A stretch of DNA of 27,917 nt from positions 1 to 27,917 of the forward strand of contig CAZHXQ010000018.1 of NCBI GenBank assembly GCA_964536465.1, written 5' to 3'. Positions 1 through 7,716 of the stretch are shown piece after piece. The notes under the pieces were generated by a model. The model did no database searches and was not told the origin of the DNA. It worked only from the letters and a program-made list of their open reading frames with translations. The position numbers and the translations under genes are program-made. This stretch comes from Mesolinea sp964536465. Lineage in GTDB: Bacteria; Chloroflexota; Anaerolineae; Anaerolineales; Anaerolineaceae. Position 1 is the stretch's first letter; each line of letters begins with the position of its first letter.

Positions 1-528
1 ATGGATTTTATCTCTATCGACCGCTTTAACCACGAAGCGGCTGAAGCCATTCGTGTTCAGTCCCGTCTGATCAGTCAGGAAAGCCTCAGTTTTTTGGAGT
101 TGTTACGCCTCAAGCTTGAAATTCAGGATCTGACACTCACCCATGGCAGTCCGCGCAACCCGATTTGGGAGTACATCCTCAGTGCTGGAACTGCCAGGCC
201 TAACTTCGAGGAATTTTCTACCCATGGATGCCTGGTTGGTCACACCCATATTCCATCCATTTTTATCCTGGACGAAAATGGCAGTGTAGACGTCCTGTTG
301 CCGGACAATGGGGATCGCTGGAAGCCAAGAGGGCGTTTTATTCTCAACCCAGGTTCCGTGGGACAACCGCGCAATTATGATCCGCGCGGCGCCTTTGTAA
401 TCTGGGACGAAGAAGAAGGCACCTTCCTGTTCCAACGGGTTGGTTACGATATTGACGCTGTCACTACCCGTATCAATCAGCTTGGGATTCCTAAAAGGCA
501 AGCATTAAGGCTCAAAACAGGCACCTGA
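1..528 (+). CDS. Calcineurin-like metallophosphoesterase, 3' part (5'-truncated by window edge)
   Basis: C-terminal part of a metallophosphoesterase of the YfcE/MJ0936-like type, enzymes that hydrolyse phosphomono- or diesters at a two-metal site. The visible part has the late family motifs: LTHGSPRNP (about residues 47-55), GHTHIP (80-85) with two metal-binding histidines, and a NPGSVGQPR signature near residue 116. The early DxH, GDxxxxG and GNHD motifs are absent, so the gene must begin upstream of the window; the ATG at position 1 is probably internal. Substrate cannot be told from this piece. It is followed after 89 bases by the DUF4349 lipoprotein gene on the same strand, possibly co-transcribed. 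Confidence 0.85.
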   Translation: MDFISIDRFNHEAAEAIRVQSRLISQESLSFLELLRLKLEIQDLTLTHGSPRNPIWEYILSAGTARPNFEEFSTHGCLVGHTHIPSIFILDENGSVDVLLPDNGDRWKPRGRFILNPGSVGQPRNYDPRGAFVIWDEEEGTFLFQRVGYDIDAVTTRINQLGIPKRQALRLKTGT

Positions 529-617
529 GATATCTTATTTGGCATAATTACTCATTGGAACTTTTGCCCAAAAGGCAGCGTCTACATACTGAAAAAACCT
601 GTTATGAATGGAGAGTA

Positions 618-1580
618 ATGAAGAAGAAACTGTTTTTAGTTGGATTGATAATGATACTTGCACTCAGTGCTTGTGCCAGGTCGTCGGATCAGGATAATGC
701 CTCGCCCCAACTGTCAGAAAGCGACATGGAGTGGGGTTACGGTGAAGATGAGTACGCGGTGGAATCACCTGCGATGGAGATTGCCCCCGGTGAGGAGTCA
801 GGTCAGGAGCGTATGGTCATTCAGACGGCTTCATTACAGGTTTCAGTCGCGGACACAGTCGTTGCCATGCGGCAGACCGCCGGGCTAGCCAAACAGTTGG
901 GCGGATACGTTGTTCGCACGAACCGTTACTCTGACACGACCTACAACAATGTCACTTATACCAGAACCTCGATTGTCATTCGTGTGCCGGCAGAGAAACT
1001 GGAGCAGGCGATGGAAGCCGTCAGGCAGATGTCCGCAGATGGAAAGGATGGCGTCTTATCTGAGAGTCTGACCGGAGAAGACGTCACCTCAGATTTTGTC
1101 GATTCCACATCGCGCCTGCGCAACCTCAAAGCTGCCGAAGAACAGCTAATAGTATTGATGGAAAACACAGACGACGTGGAAGCGACGATGGCAGTTTTTC
1201 GGGAGTTGACCAACATTCGCAGCCAGATCGAAGTGCTGGAAGGGCACATCAAGTATCTGAAGGAATCCTCGTCACTTTCATCTCTTTCGGTTGAGTTTGT
1301 CGCGGAAGCCTCCTTGCAGCCCATAGAAATTGGCGGCTGGAAACCGGAAGGAACAGCCAAGAAATCCTTGGAAACACTGGTACGGATGCTTCAGGATCTT
1401 GGCGACTTTCTGATCCAGTTCAGCATCACCTGTTTGCCTTTCCTGATTCCGCTGGGAGTTGGCATCTACTTCCTGGTACGTGCGATTCGAAAATCTGTTG
1501 CCAAACGCCGGGCAAATAAATCGGATGGCGCAAACGATAAGGTCGTGGAAGTCACTGATGACACAGTTACAAAAGAGTAA
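618..1580 (+). CDS. DUF4349 lipoprotein with C-terminal membrane helix
   Basis: Probable surface lipoprotein of 320 residues. I place the start at ATG 618, not at the upstream ATG 555, because it has a GGAG four bases upstream and because the protein then opens with a lipoprotein signal peptide (MKKKLFLVGL..., lipobox LSAC with Cys19). After an acidic linker comes the DUF4349 region (about residues 75-245), including a predicted coiled coil around 150-215, then a membrane helix near 270-295 and a basic tail with many Lys/Arg followed by acidic residues. DUF4349 proteins are widespread in bacteria but have no established biochemical function; an envelope or anti-sigma-like role is sometimes suggested and cannot be tested here. 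The gene ends just before a strong terminator. Confidence 0.85.
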   Translation: MKKKLFLVGLIMILALSACARSSDQDNASPQLSESDMEWGYGEDEYAVESPAMEIAPGEESGQERMVIQTASLQVSVADTVVAMRQTAGLAKQLGGYVVRTNRYSDTTYNNVTYTRTSIVIRVPAEKLEQAMEAVRQMSADGKDGVLSESLTGEDVTSDFVDSTSRLRNLKAAEEQLIVLMENTDDVEATMAVFRELTNIRSQIEVLEGHIKYLKESSSLSSLSVEFVAEASLQPIEIGGWKPEGTAKKSLETLVRMLQDLGDFLIQFSITCLPFLIPLGVGIYFLVRAIRKSVAKRRANKSDGANDKVVEVTDDTVTKE

Positions 1581-1602
1581 TCGCTGAGATTGATTGAGTT
1601 GT

Positions 1603-1636
1603 AAATGGAACTGGAAAACCAGTTCCATTTTTTATT
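1603..1636 (+). terminator. Rho-independent terminator after the DUF4349 gene
   Basis: A perfect 12-base-pair inverted repeat (AAATGGAACTGG at 1603-1614, its complement at 1619-1630) closes an AAAA loop and is followed by TTTATT. It begins 22 bases after the DUF4349 stop codon. The convergent alpha-galactosidase gene on the other strand ends at 1688, so the hairpin may serve both directions, although the U-tract is better on the plus strand. Confidence 0.85.
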
Positions 1637-1687
1637 AATCATCTGTCAAAGGTTCGCCAATTGTCCCGTCGGAGGCACGGACGATTG

Positions 1688-4003
1688 TTAGAATGTAACC
1701 TTTATGCTGGTTTGGGGTAAAAGGCTGACAGGAACCTGGAGCAAGCCCTCCTTCAAGGTCTGCCAGGCAGTGGGACTGCCATTTTGGAACACTTGCCGAG
1801 GTGGGGCTTTTGCCCACAGAAAACAGTTACCGGCGGTGACACGGCCTAAATCTAACTGGAATTGCAATTCATTGTTGTCTGTAGCCCAATTGATCAATTC
1901 CATGCCCTGGGAGATATGCAGGTCTGAACCGACATAACAGGTGGATTGGGGAGTCCTCACAGCGAGCAGGCGCGCGCCGTGCGCAGGCACCTGGCTGAAG
2001 ATGTGCTGGCTGTCCACGACAGCAAACTCGCCGGTCCAGAATTCGCGCGTCAAGTGGCAGTTGCCTTCCAACCCCCAATCGTTGGGGTCGAAGACCAGGT
2101 CGCAAGGTTGGTCCGACCAGTTGAAAAGCGCGATTACCTGCCAGTCGCCTTGTACATTGCTGAGTTTTTGGCGCAGTCTTGCTGGCATTTGGGTGCTGAA
2201 AAGGTCCGGAACCTCAGGGTTGGGCGGCAAGAGGGGCAGCAGGCTGGCGGCCAGTTTCATGCGCTCGGGGCTGAGTTGGGTCATATCGTCTGAGATCAAA
2301 AAGGCACCGCCTGTCAGGCTGATGACGGTTGCCAGTGACTGGACTTCGGCAAGACTCAGGTTTGAATCCTGCCGGAATAAAAGACAATCGGGGTCGTTTA
2401 CCCACAGGTGGGGCTCCATGATTGAGCGGGTGAGAATGTTATGGATCGCGTTGCGAGCAGAGGGCATATTTGGTTCCTTGCGGAAGGGGTAACTGATGCC
2501 ATAGGCTTGCGGTTTCCAGTCAGGGCTGACATCGGCGCTGATGCGCATGATGTCGAAGACCCCGATTGCCGGTCCGATAGGGCAGCCGCAACCAAGCAAT
2601 ATGGTTTCTTCTCCAGCCTCCTCCCGGACCATTTCGATCCCCCGGCGCAAGATTTGCGCGCGCGTTTTTGACGGGTCTGCATGCTGACCTGACAGCGCGG
2701 CAGCGTAGAGAAAATCGAGTTTGAGATACGGGAAACCCCAATCTCCAACGGCTGTACTAATCACCTCCCGCAGGTATTGCTGGACTTCAAGATGAGTCAA
2801 ATCCAGCGCGCTGCCCAACCTGTTCCAGACGAAGCCGCTGTTAACAGGCTTGCCCCGCTGGTTTCGCAGCAGCCATTGCGTATGCTCTCGGGTCAAGGTC
2901 GACTTATGCTCGACGATGAAGGGTGCCAGCCACAAACCGGGTGTAAAACCTGCCGCTTTTATCTCGTGCGAAAGCCCTTTGACCCCTTGTGGAAAGTTTG
3001 GGTTAAACTTCAACCAGCTGCCGACATCCTGCTGGAAACCATCGTCAATCTGGAAGAATTCCAGCGGCAGTTCTGACCTGTGCTGCCGAATCGACCGAAG
3101 GTTATTCCGCAAAATCTGGGGAGTGATGTTTTGGAAGTAATAGTACCAGGAACACCAGCCAACAGGCGTGCTGATTCGTTCCCGGGCCTGATTTTCGGCC
3201 GCCACTGCTGAAAAATAGGGGTCAAAGGGCTGGGGCTCAAGGGCGTCAAAGAATTGCCAGGCTAACCAATCACTCTCCAGCGTCTGACCGGGCGCGAGAT
3301 CAATCTGGTCACAATTGGCCCAAACCTGCAGATCCGGCTGAGGGTGCAGCTGGGTCAGGAGCGAGCCAAACTGCTGCTTTTGGGACAGGAATCCACAAAT
3401 CAACCCGGCTGGCGCGTCATGGTCATACAGCGCGGCGAACATATCAGAGGAAAACCTTGATTTGCGCCAGGTAAGAGGCGTGCCGGCGTTATAGAGCATC
3501 GGATATGAAAACCCGAATAGTTTGCTGCGGCTCTGACGCTGTCCATACTGCAGCGTGCCCGAGGGCGACCAGCTCTGCCAGCCATTACTGTAAAAGGCAG
3601 TCCTGTTGGATGGACGCTTAGAGAAACTCAGACCGCCAGGCTGAACATCAGAAAAAAGGAAACGTTCAGGGTGGATTGTTTGCGAAGAGTTGTTCTGCAG
3701 CGTCATTTTTTGTAAGAAGAAAGGCGCCTCAGGGGTCATCCCTAGGGCAATGCTGAGTGCAATACCGCTGTCTGAAGTGAGGTAACGCAGGCGCAGTCCT
3801 TTGAATGGCCCCAAGCTGGTTCCGATCTCAAAAGGCTGATCAACCGAATCGAGAACAAGATTCGCGGGGTTGGCTCCCTGCAGGTGCAATCCAAACCTGC
3901 TCAATGTAATTTCAGCGCCAGGAAATTTTGAGGAAGTCAGCCTGAAGCTCAGCTTTTCAGGAAGAACATTGGCTTGTAACCAGGGGTTGGAAAGTGCAAT
4001 CAT
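1688..4003 (-). CDS. Alpha-galactosidase, glycoside hydrolase family 36
   Basis: Predicted retaining alpha-galactosidase of 771 residues that removes terminal alpha-galactosyl groups from melibiose/raffinose-type sugars or galactomannan. It has an N-terminal beta-rich domain, a TIM barrel (motifs GWCSWYYYFQ and FFQIDDGFQ) and a C-terminal beta domain. YLKLDFLYAAA carries the putative nucleophile Asp430, and MRISADVSPDW the acid/base Asp491. This arrangement and the 61-residue spacing closely resemble Thermotoga maritima GalA (Asp327/Asp387). There is no signal peptide, so it acts in the cytosol. I choose ATG 4003 because it overlaps the upstream TGA as ATGA and has GGAAAG upstream; ATG 4015 is the alternative (+4 residues). 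It is the last gene of the prfA operon, an unusual place for a sugar hydrolase, and no sugar transporter is nearby. Confidence 0.9.
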   Translation of the reverse strand: MIALSNPWLQANVLPEKLSFRLTSSKFPGAEITLSRFGLHLQGANPANLVLDSVDQPFEIGTSLGPFKGLRLRYLTSDSGIALSIALGMTPEAPFFLQKMTLQNNSSQTIHPERFLFSDVQPGGLSFSKRPSNRTAFYSNGWQSWSPSGTLQYGQRQSRSKLFGFSYPMLYNAGTPLTWRKSRFSSDMFAALYDHDAPAGLICGFLSQKQQFGSLLTQLHPQPDLQVWANCDQIDLAPGQTLESDWLAWQFFDALEPQPFDPYFSAVAAENQARERISTPVGWCSWYYYFQNITPQILRNNLRSIRQHRSELPLEFFQIDDGFQQDVGSWLKFNPNFPQGVKGLSHEIKAAGFTPGLWLAPFIVEHKSTLTREHTQWLLRNQRGKPVNSGFVWNRLGSALDLTHLEVQQYLREVISTAVGDWGFPYLKLDFLYAAALSGQHADPSKTRAQILRRGIEMVREEAGEETILLGCGCPIGPAIGVFDIMRISADVSPDWKPQAYGISYPFRKEPNMPSARNAIHNILTRSIMEPHLWVNDPDCLLFRQDSNLSLAEVQSLATVISLTGGAFLISDDMTQLSPERMKLAASLLPLLPPNPEVPDLFSTQMPARLRQKLSNVQGDWQVIALFNWSDQPCDLVFDPNDWGLEGNCHLTREFWTGEFAVVDSQHIFSQVPAHGARLLAVRTPQSTCYVGSDLHISQGMELINWATDNNELQFQLDLGRVTAGNCFLWAKAPPRQVFQNGSPTAWQTLKEGLLQVPVSLLPQTSIKVTF

Positions 4004-4629
4004 GTCACTTTCCATTCTTTGAGAATTTTGTCAAAAGGAATCGCGCCTTCTCGCAGGAGAACGGGTGTTTCTCCCTGACAATCGACAATGGTTGAGGCCT
4101 GTCCACCAGGGTGTCTGCCGCCGTCGAGGATCAACGAAACCCGCCCATTTAACTGCGCGTAGACTTCCTCCGCGGTAGTGGGGTTTGACTGCCCTGAGAT
4201 GTTCGCGCTGGTCACCGCCAGCGGGCCGGTCTGCTCAAGCAAGATGAGCGCAAAGGGATGGTCTGGCATGCGCACGGCCAGCCCGGGAGAATGGCTGAGG
4301 GAGGCTGGCAGCCCTGCTTTTTTAGGAACGACCAGCGTGAGTGCCCCGGGCCAGTGAGCGCGCATCAAAGCCCCGACTTCGGTCCTGATCGGACAGGTTA
4401 GGCCAACAAGTTGCTCAGGATTTGCGACCAAGACAGGGATGGCTTTCTCTTCGGGGCGTTGTTTGGCAGCGTATATTTTTTGCAGGCTTTCCTCTTGAAT
4501 CCGACCCGCCAGACCGTAGAGTGTATCGGTTGGAAAGACGATCAGTTCCCCTCTATCCAAAGCTGCTCTTGCAAGAGAGACGGCCTGGGGGTCCTCTGTT
4601 GAGAGGATTTGGGTTTGAGGAGCGCTCAT
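4000..4629 (-). CDS. tsaC: Threonylcarbamoyl-AMP synthase (YrdC/Sua5 family, short form)
   Basis: Makes L-threonylcarbamoyl-AMP from Thr, bicarbonate and ATP, the first step of t6A modification at A37 of ANN-decoding tRNAs. The 209 residues cover a single YrdC domain: FPTDTLYGL near residue 32, AKQRPEEKAIPVLV near 55 (the KxR nucleotide-binding region), PGALTLVVP near 94, AVTSANISG near 139 and a final LREGAI. The Sua5-specific C-terminal domain is absent, so TsaC/YrdC type is the better name, though some annotations call such proteins Sua5. The start codon overlaps the prmC stop as ATGA (4626-4629) and its own stop overlaps the alpha-galactosidase start in the same way, indicating translational coupling. 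Next to prfA and prmC this is a classic translation-quality cluster. Confidence 0.93.
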   Translation of the reverse strand: MSAPQTQILSTEDPQAVSLARAALDRGELIVFPTDTLYGLAGRIQEESLQKIYAAKQRPEEKAIPVLVANPEQLVGLTCPIRTEVGALMRAHWPGALTLVVPKKAGLPASLSHSPGLAVRMPDHPFALILLEQTGPLAVTSANISGQSNPTTAEEVYAQLNGRVSLILDGGRHPGGQASTIVDCQGETPVLLREGAIPFDKILKEWKVT

Positions 4630-5465
4630 TTCACTTCAATTCTTATCAAACGATCGCGGTTGGAAAGGTCCTGTTGTAGGCTGACCTCGGCTTCAGGAAA
4701 GTACTTTTTCGCCATCTTCAAGGTTTGGCTGCCCAAAGTGGCTTCTGTTTCGAGCAGCACTAACCCGGGGCTGGTTAAATAGTCCGGGGCCCGAGCCAGC
4801 AAGCTGTCGATTAATTCCAGCCCGCTTTTGCCGCCATCCAGAGCGAGTTCAGGCTCCCAAGGCAGGCTTTCGACCTCTGAGAGTTTTGCTGTGGGGATAT
4901 ACGGCAGATTGGCACACAACAGCCCGACCGGCTCCACTTTTCCAGGCAGCATGTCGCAGCTACAGAAGCTGACCCGAGCGGCAACATGGTGCCTGTCAGC
5001 GTTCCTGGTGGCAACCTCCAGGGCCTGAGGGGAAATGTCAGTCGCAACCATAATTAGATCCGGGCAGTGTGATGCGAGACTTACCGCGATACATCCTGAA
5101 CCTGTGCCGACATCGATACCTTTTCTTGCTTGTGGATGAGCCTGAAGCCAACCCAGGGCGGCCTCAACCAGCACTTCGGTTTCAGGTCTGGGAATTAAAA
5201 CTGAAGGGTTCACCTCAAATTCAAGCCCGAAAAACTCCTGTCGACCGGTCAGGTAAGGCAAGGGCACGCCCACGTCGAGCCGCGCGAGCAGCTCTTGTAA
5301 CTCCTCGGACTGCGCTTTGCTGAGGGGCGTTTCCGGATGAGCAAGCAGCCATGTTTTCGGCTTTTGTAGCACGTAAGCCATCAGAGCTAGGGCGACCTGA
5401 TGAGAATGTTTAGTTTTGCTGAGGGCGGAACCTATTTCGAGCCGGGTTGGCGTTTCATCTGCCAT
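4626..5465 (-). CDS. prmC: Peptide chain release factor N5-glutamine methyltransferase
   Basis: SAM-dependent methyltransferase that methylates the Gln of the GGQ motif of release factors; its likely substrate, RF1, is encoded directly upstream. The 279-residue protein has the N-terminal helical substrate-binding domain (1-80), then LIPRPETE (90-97), SAM motif I DVGTGSGCI (118-126) and the catalytic-loop motif at 186-189. That motif reads NLPY where the textbook form is NPPY; it still keeps the Asn and Tyr that bind the Gln side chain. I choose ATG 5465 because homology starts there (MADETPTRLE) and it overlaps the prfA stop by only 11 bases. The open frame runs further upstream inside prfA, but that part has no family resemblance. 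Confidence 0.93.
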   Translation of the reverse strand: MADETPTRLEIGSALSKTKHSHQVALALMAYVLQKPKTWLLAHPETPLSKAQSEELQELLARLDVGVPLPYLTGRQEFFGLEFEVNPSVLIPRPETEVLVEAALGWLQAHPQARKGIDVGTGSGCIAVSLASHCPDLIMVATDISPQALEVATRNADRHHVAARVSFCSCDMLPGKVEPVGLLCANLPYIPTAKLSEVESLPWEPELALDGGKSGLELIDSLLARAPDYLTSPGLVLLETEATLGSQTLKMAKKYFPEAEVSLQQDLSNRDRLIRIEVK

Positions 5466-6528
5466 TGCTCTCAAAGCTCGCCAGGCGTTCGGCCTCTTCA
5501 GCGTGCTGCAATTCTTCGATGAAGGTATCCAGTTCGTAGCCATCCATAACCCCAGCGATATTGTAAGAAGAGACGTTGATACGGTGGTCAGTCACACGCG
5601 ATTGAGGGTAGTTATAAGTGCGGATTTTCTCCGAGCGTTCACCGCTTCCGATCTGGGAGCGGCGGGTCGCGTCCAATTCGCTCTGGCGTTTTTCTTCTTC
5701 CATCTCGTAAAGACGGGCCTTAAGCACGCTCATGGCGCGCACTTTGTTTTGGAGCTGAGAGCGCTCGTCCTGGCAGGCCACGATGATGCCAGTTGGTTTG
5801 TGATGGATGCGAACAGCCGTCATATTCTTTTGCACGTTTTGACCACCTGCGCCCGCTGACTTGAAAACATCGATATCGATGTCAGATTCGGGGATATCGA
5901 TCTCAAAATCGTCCACTTCCGCCAGCACCGCTACCGTCACGGTTGAGGTATGGATGCGTCCTTGAGACTCGGTCTCGGGCACCCGCTGAACGCGGTGCAC
6001 GCCGGATTCGAACTTGAAACGCGAATAGGCGCCCTTACCCTTGATGGCGAAGGTGACCTCTTTGTAACCACCGATGCCGGTCTCGTTGGAAGAGATGATT
6101 TCGGTTTTGTAGTGGTGAATATCCGCATACTTCAGATACATGCGCAACAGGTCAGACACGAACAGGCCTGCTTCATCACCGCCGGTTCCGGCGCGAATCT
6201 CGACGATCACGTTGCGATCGTCGCGCGGGTCTTTAGGCACCAGTTTGGCTTTCAGCAGCTCTTCCAGTTCTTCTTTGCGCGCGGTCAGCTCTTCAAGTTC
6301 CATTTTTGCCAGGTCGAGAATTTCGCCTTCAGAAAGCTCTACCAGCTCCTGGGTTTGCTCGGTGATTTTAAGGTTTTCCTTATATTCCCTGGCAAGTGTA
6401 ACCAGCGGTTCCAGGTCTGAGCGTTCCTTCGAAAGTTCAGCCGCCAATTGATAATCCTGCCCGACTTCCGCCAACCGGCGGTCGAGTTCGGCAAAATGTT
6501 CTAAAATTGATTCAAGTTTGTCTAACAT
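5455..6528 (-). CDS. prfA: Peptide chain release factor 1
   Basis: Class I release factor that reads UAA and UAG and triggers peptidyl-tRNA hydrolysis in the ribosome. Full length at 357 residues: coiled-coil domain 1 (about 1-100), then VEIRAGTGGDEAGLF, the RF1-type codon-recognition tripeptide PxT as Pro184-Glu185-Thr186 in RVPETESQGR (RF2 would have SPF), and the catalytic GGQ at 228-230 in GAGGQNVQK. Gln230 is the expected target of PrmC, encoded next. The gene opens a four-gene operon with prmC, the tsaC-type gene and an alpha-galactosidase, all joined by overlaps. The start has no clear Shine-Dalgarno sequence; a TATAAT lies about 36 bases upstream. Confidence 0.96.
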   Translation of the reverse strand: MLDKLESILEHFAELDRRLAEVGQDYQLAAELSKERSDLEPLVTLAREYKENLKITEQTQELVELSEGEILDLAKMELEELTARKEELEELLKAKLVPKDPRDDRNVIVEIRAGTGGDEAGLFVSDLLRMYLKYADIHHYKTEIISSNETGIGGYKEVTFAIKGKGAYSRFKFESGVHRVQRVPETESQGRIHTSTVTVAVLAEVDDFEIDIPESDIDIDVFKSAGAGGQNVQKNMTAVRIHHKPTGIIVACQDERSQLQNKVRAMSVLKARLYEMEEEKRQSELDATRRSQIGSGERSEKIRTYNYPQSRVTDHRINVSSYNIAGVMDGYELDTFIEELQHAEEAERLASFESNGR

Positions 6529-6563
6529 AATGTTTTCATTTATCCCATAAAATTCAGTATGAG

Positions 6564-6569
6564 ATTATA
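6564..6569 (-). promoter_or_regulatory. Putative -10 element for the prfA operon
   Basis: A perfect TATAAT on the minus strand, 35 bases before the prfA start codon. No convincing TTGACA lies 16-18 bases further upstream (best match about 3 of 6), so the -10 call rests on the hexamer and position only. Confidence 0.5.
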
Positions 6570-6639
6570 TCATTGTAGAGCTGCCTTTGCATCGTCCTTG
6601 TTTTCACGCTGCTGTTTATCACTTGGTTTTTTGGTGGGG

Positions 6640-6662
6640 CATAAAAACCGGGATGACCCCGG
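6640..6662 (-). terminator. Terminator-like hairpin upstream of prfA, minus-strand polarity
   Basis: Read on the minus strand, CCGGG (6662-6658), a five-base loop and CCCGG (6652-6648) are followed at once by TTTTT, the layout of a small intrinsic terminator. There is no gene immediately upstream on that strand: the neighbour at 6756 runs the other way. It might end an unseen small RNA, insulate prfA from antisense transcription of the upstream gene, or be a leader attenuator if a promoter lies further upstream. Confidence 0.4.
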
Positions 6663-6732
6663 ATCTGTGCTGACCCAGCGCACCGCTTTCTACAAAAAGT
6701 GCTAATGAGGCAGGTGGGAGAACCCCTGCGGG

Positions 6733-6738
6733 TATAAT
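6733..6738 (+). promoter_or_regulatory. Putative -10 element for the histidine phosphatase gene
   Basis: Perfect TATAAT 17 bases before ATG 6756. Transcription would start near 6745, just in front of the GGAGG at 6747-6751, giving a leader of only about 10 bases. No good -35 hexamer is visible; an imperfect inverted repeat (GCAGG 6710-6714 / CCTGC 6725-6729) occupies the spacer and -35 region. Confidence 0.45.
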
Positions 6739-6755
6739 TCACTTTTGGAGGCCAT

Positions 6756-7508
6756 ATGCAGTTATATTTAATTCGCCACGGACAATCAATCAACAACGCT
6801 AATTGGGATCGCAAAGACGAACCTGACTACGAACGCTATTCAGACCCACCCCTGACAGAGCTGGGTGTCCGTCAGGCACAGAGTTTGGCACGATTCATTG
6901 CCTCCACAAGATCATCGTCAGAACAGGCTCAAAATGTTGGCGAGTACCGCCACAGCATTAACATCACGCATCTCTACTCCAGTTTGATGATTCGCGCCAT
7001 TCAGACCGGCAGCATTATTTCCGAAACGTTGGGCCTTCCGCTGGTAGCCCTGCCGGTTGTGCACGAGGTGGGGGGCGTCTATCTGAAAACCAGGATAAAC
7101 GGTGAGACAGAGATCAGCTTCGAACATGGTGTGTCGCCGGCTTGCCTGCGCGAAAACTTCCCGGCGCTGCAACTCCAGCAACCTATTCCGGAAAGAGGCT
7201 GGTGGCAGGGAGGCCAGGAGCAAGTGACAGAGCTTCTTGACAGGGCTCAACGAGCGATCGAATTCCTGGAAGAGCGACACCTTGGCACCAACGATAAGGT
7301 CGCGATTGTAACCCACGGAGGCTTTTTCAATTACCTGGTCCGGACAATGTTCAGTATCAGGCTGGATGAACATGATAATCGCAATTTGCCCTTCTGGTTT
7401 TCATTTTGTAACTGCGCCATAAGCCGGTTTGATTTTGTCGATGAGCGGGTCACACTGATTTATCATAACCGTACTGACTTCATGTCCGATGACTTAGTGT
7501 CCTGTTAG
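6756..7508 (+). CDS. Histidine phosphatase family protein (phosphoglycerate-mutase-like)
   Basis: A 250-residue member of the histidine phosphatase superfamily branch 1, which transfers a phosphate through a phospho-histidine intermediate. The N-terminal LIRHGQS motif gives the catalytic Arg7-His8; the second Arg lies in SLMIRAIQTG, the acid/base Glu in VVHEVGG, and the second His in VTHGGFFNYL near residue 188. A roughly 15-residue insertion after residue 50 separates the first motif from the second Arg. The substrate could be a phosphosugar, a phosphoglycerate or a nucleotide; nothing nearby decides it. ATG 6756 has GGAGG four bases upstream. The gene is divergent from prfA and is followed by its own hairpin. 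Confidence 0.88.
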   Translation: MQLYLIRHGQSINNANWDRKDEPDYERYSDPPLTELGVRQAQSLARFIASTRSSSEQAQNVGEYRHSINITHLYSSLMIRAIQTGSIISETLGLPLVALPVVHEVGGVYLKTRINGETEISFEHGVSPACLRENFPALQLQQPIPERGWWQGGQEQVTELLDRAQRAIEFLEERHLGTNDKVAIVTHGGFFNYLVRTMFSIRLDEHDNRNLPFWFSFCNCAISRFDFVDERVTLIYHNRTDFMSDDLVSC

Positions 7509-7516
7509 GGGAATAA

Positions 7517-7547
7517 CGCCGATGGCTGTTGTGGCTTCGGCGGTTTT
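7517..7547 (+). terminator. Probable intrinsic terminator after the histidine phosphatase gene
   Basis: CGCCGA at 7517-7522 pairs with TCGGCG at 7537-7542 and the hairpin is followed by a run of five T after one G. It starts nine bases after the stop codon. The stem is only six pairs with a 14-base loop, so this is a moderate call. Confidence 0.5.
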
Positions 7548-7668
7548 TATGCTGGTTGTGACCAATGGACGCTCAGTGAGTTGAAAGGTGACGGTTTGGA
7601 ACTTTTTGAGAGCAGTAAGAACAACTGCTTGTGAAGACTCTGAGCATCCATAATCCGTCTGAACCTCT

Positions 7669-7677
7669 GGTAAAATA
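7669..7677 (+). promoter_or_regulatory. Putative extended -10 for the CNNM/CBS gene
   Basis: TG-G-TAAAAT, an extended -10 with five of six hexamer matches, 39 bases before ATG 7717. No clear -35 is seen, which fits extended -10 promoters. Nothing else is recognisable in the 7548-7668 stretch. Confidence 0.4.
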
Positions 7678-7716
7678 AAAAAACGAGAGGGCCTTCATTC
7701 CAGGTCGATAAAATAA

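Noticed and set aside
103..501. Open frame of 132 codons on the minus strand inside the phosphoesterase gene
   Set aside because: It is the shadow of a clear coding frame with family motifs (GHTHIP, NPGSVGQPR) and has no start signal or homology of its own.
5416..6451. Several long plus-strand open frames opposite prfA and prmC
   Set aside because: The minus-strand frames carry the GGQ, PxT and SAM motifs; the plus-strand frames are low-complexity shadows without ribosome binding sites.
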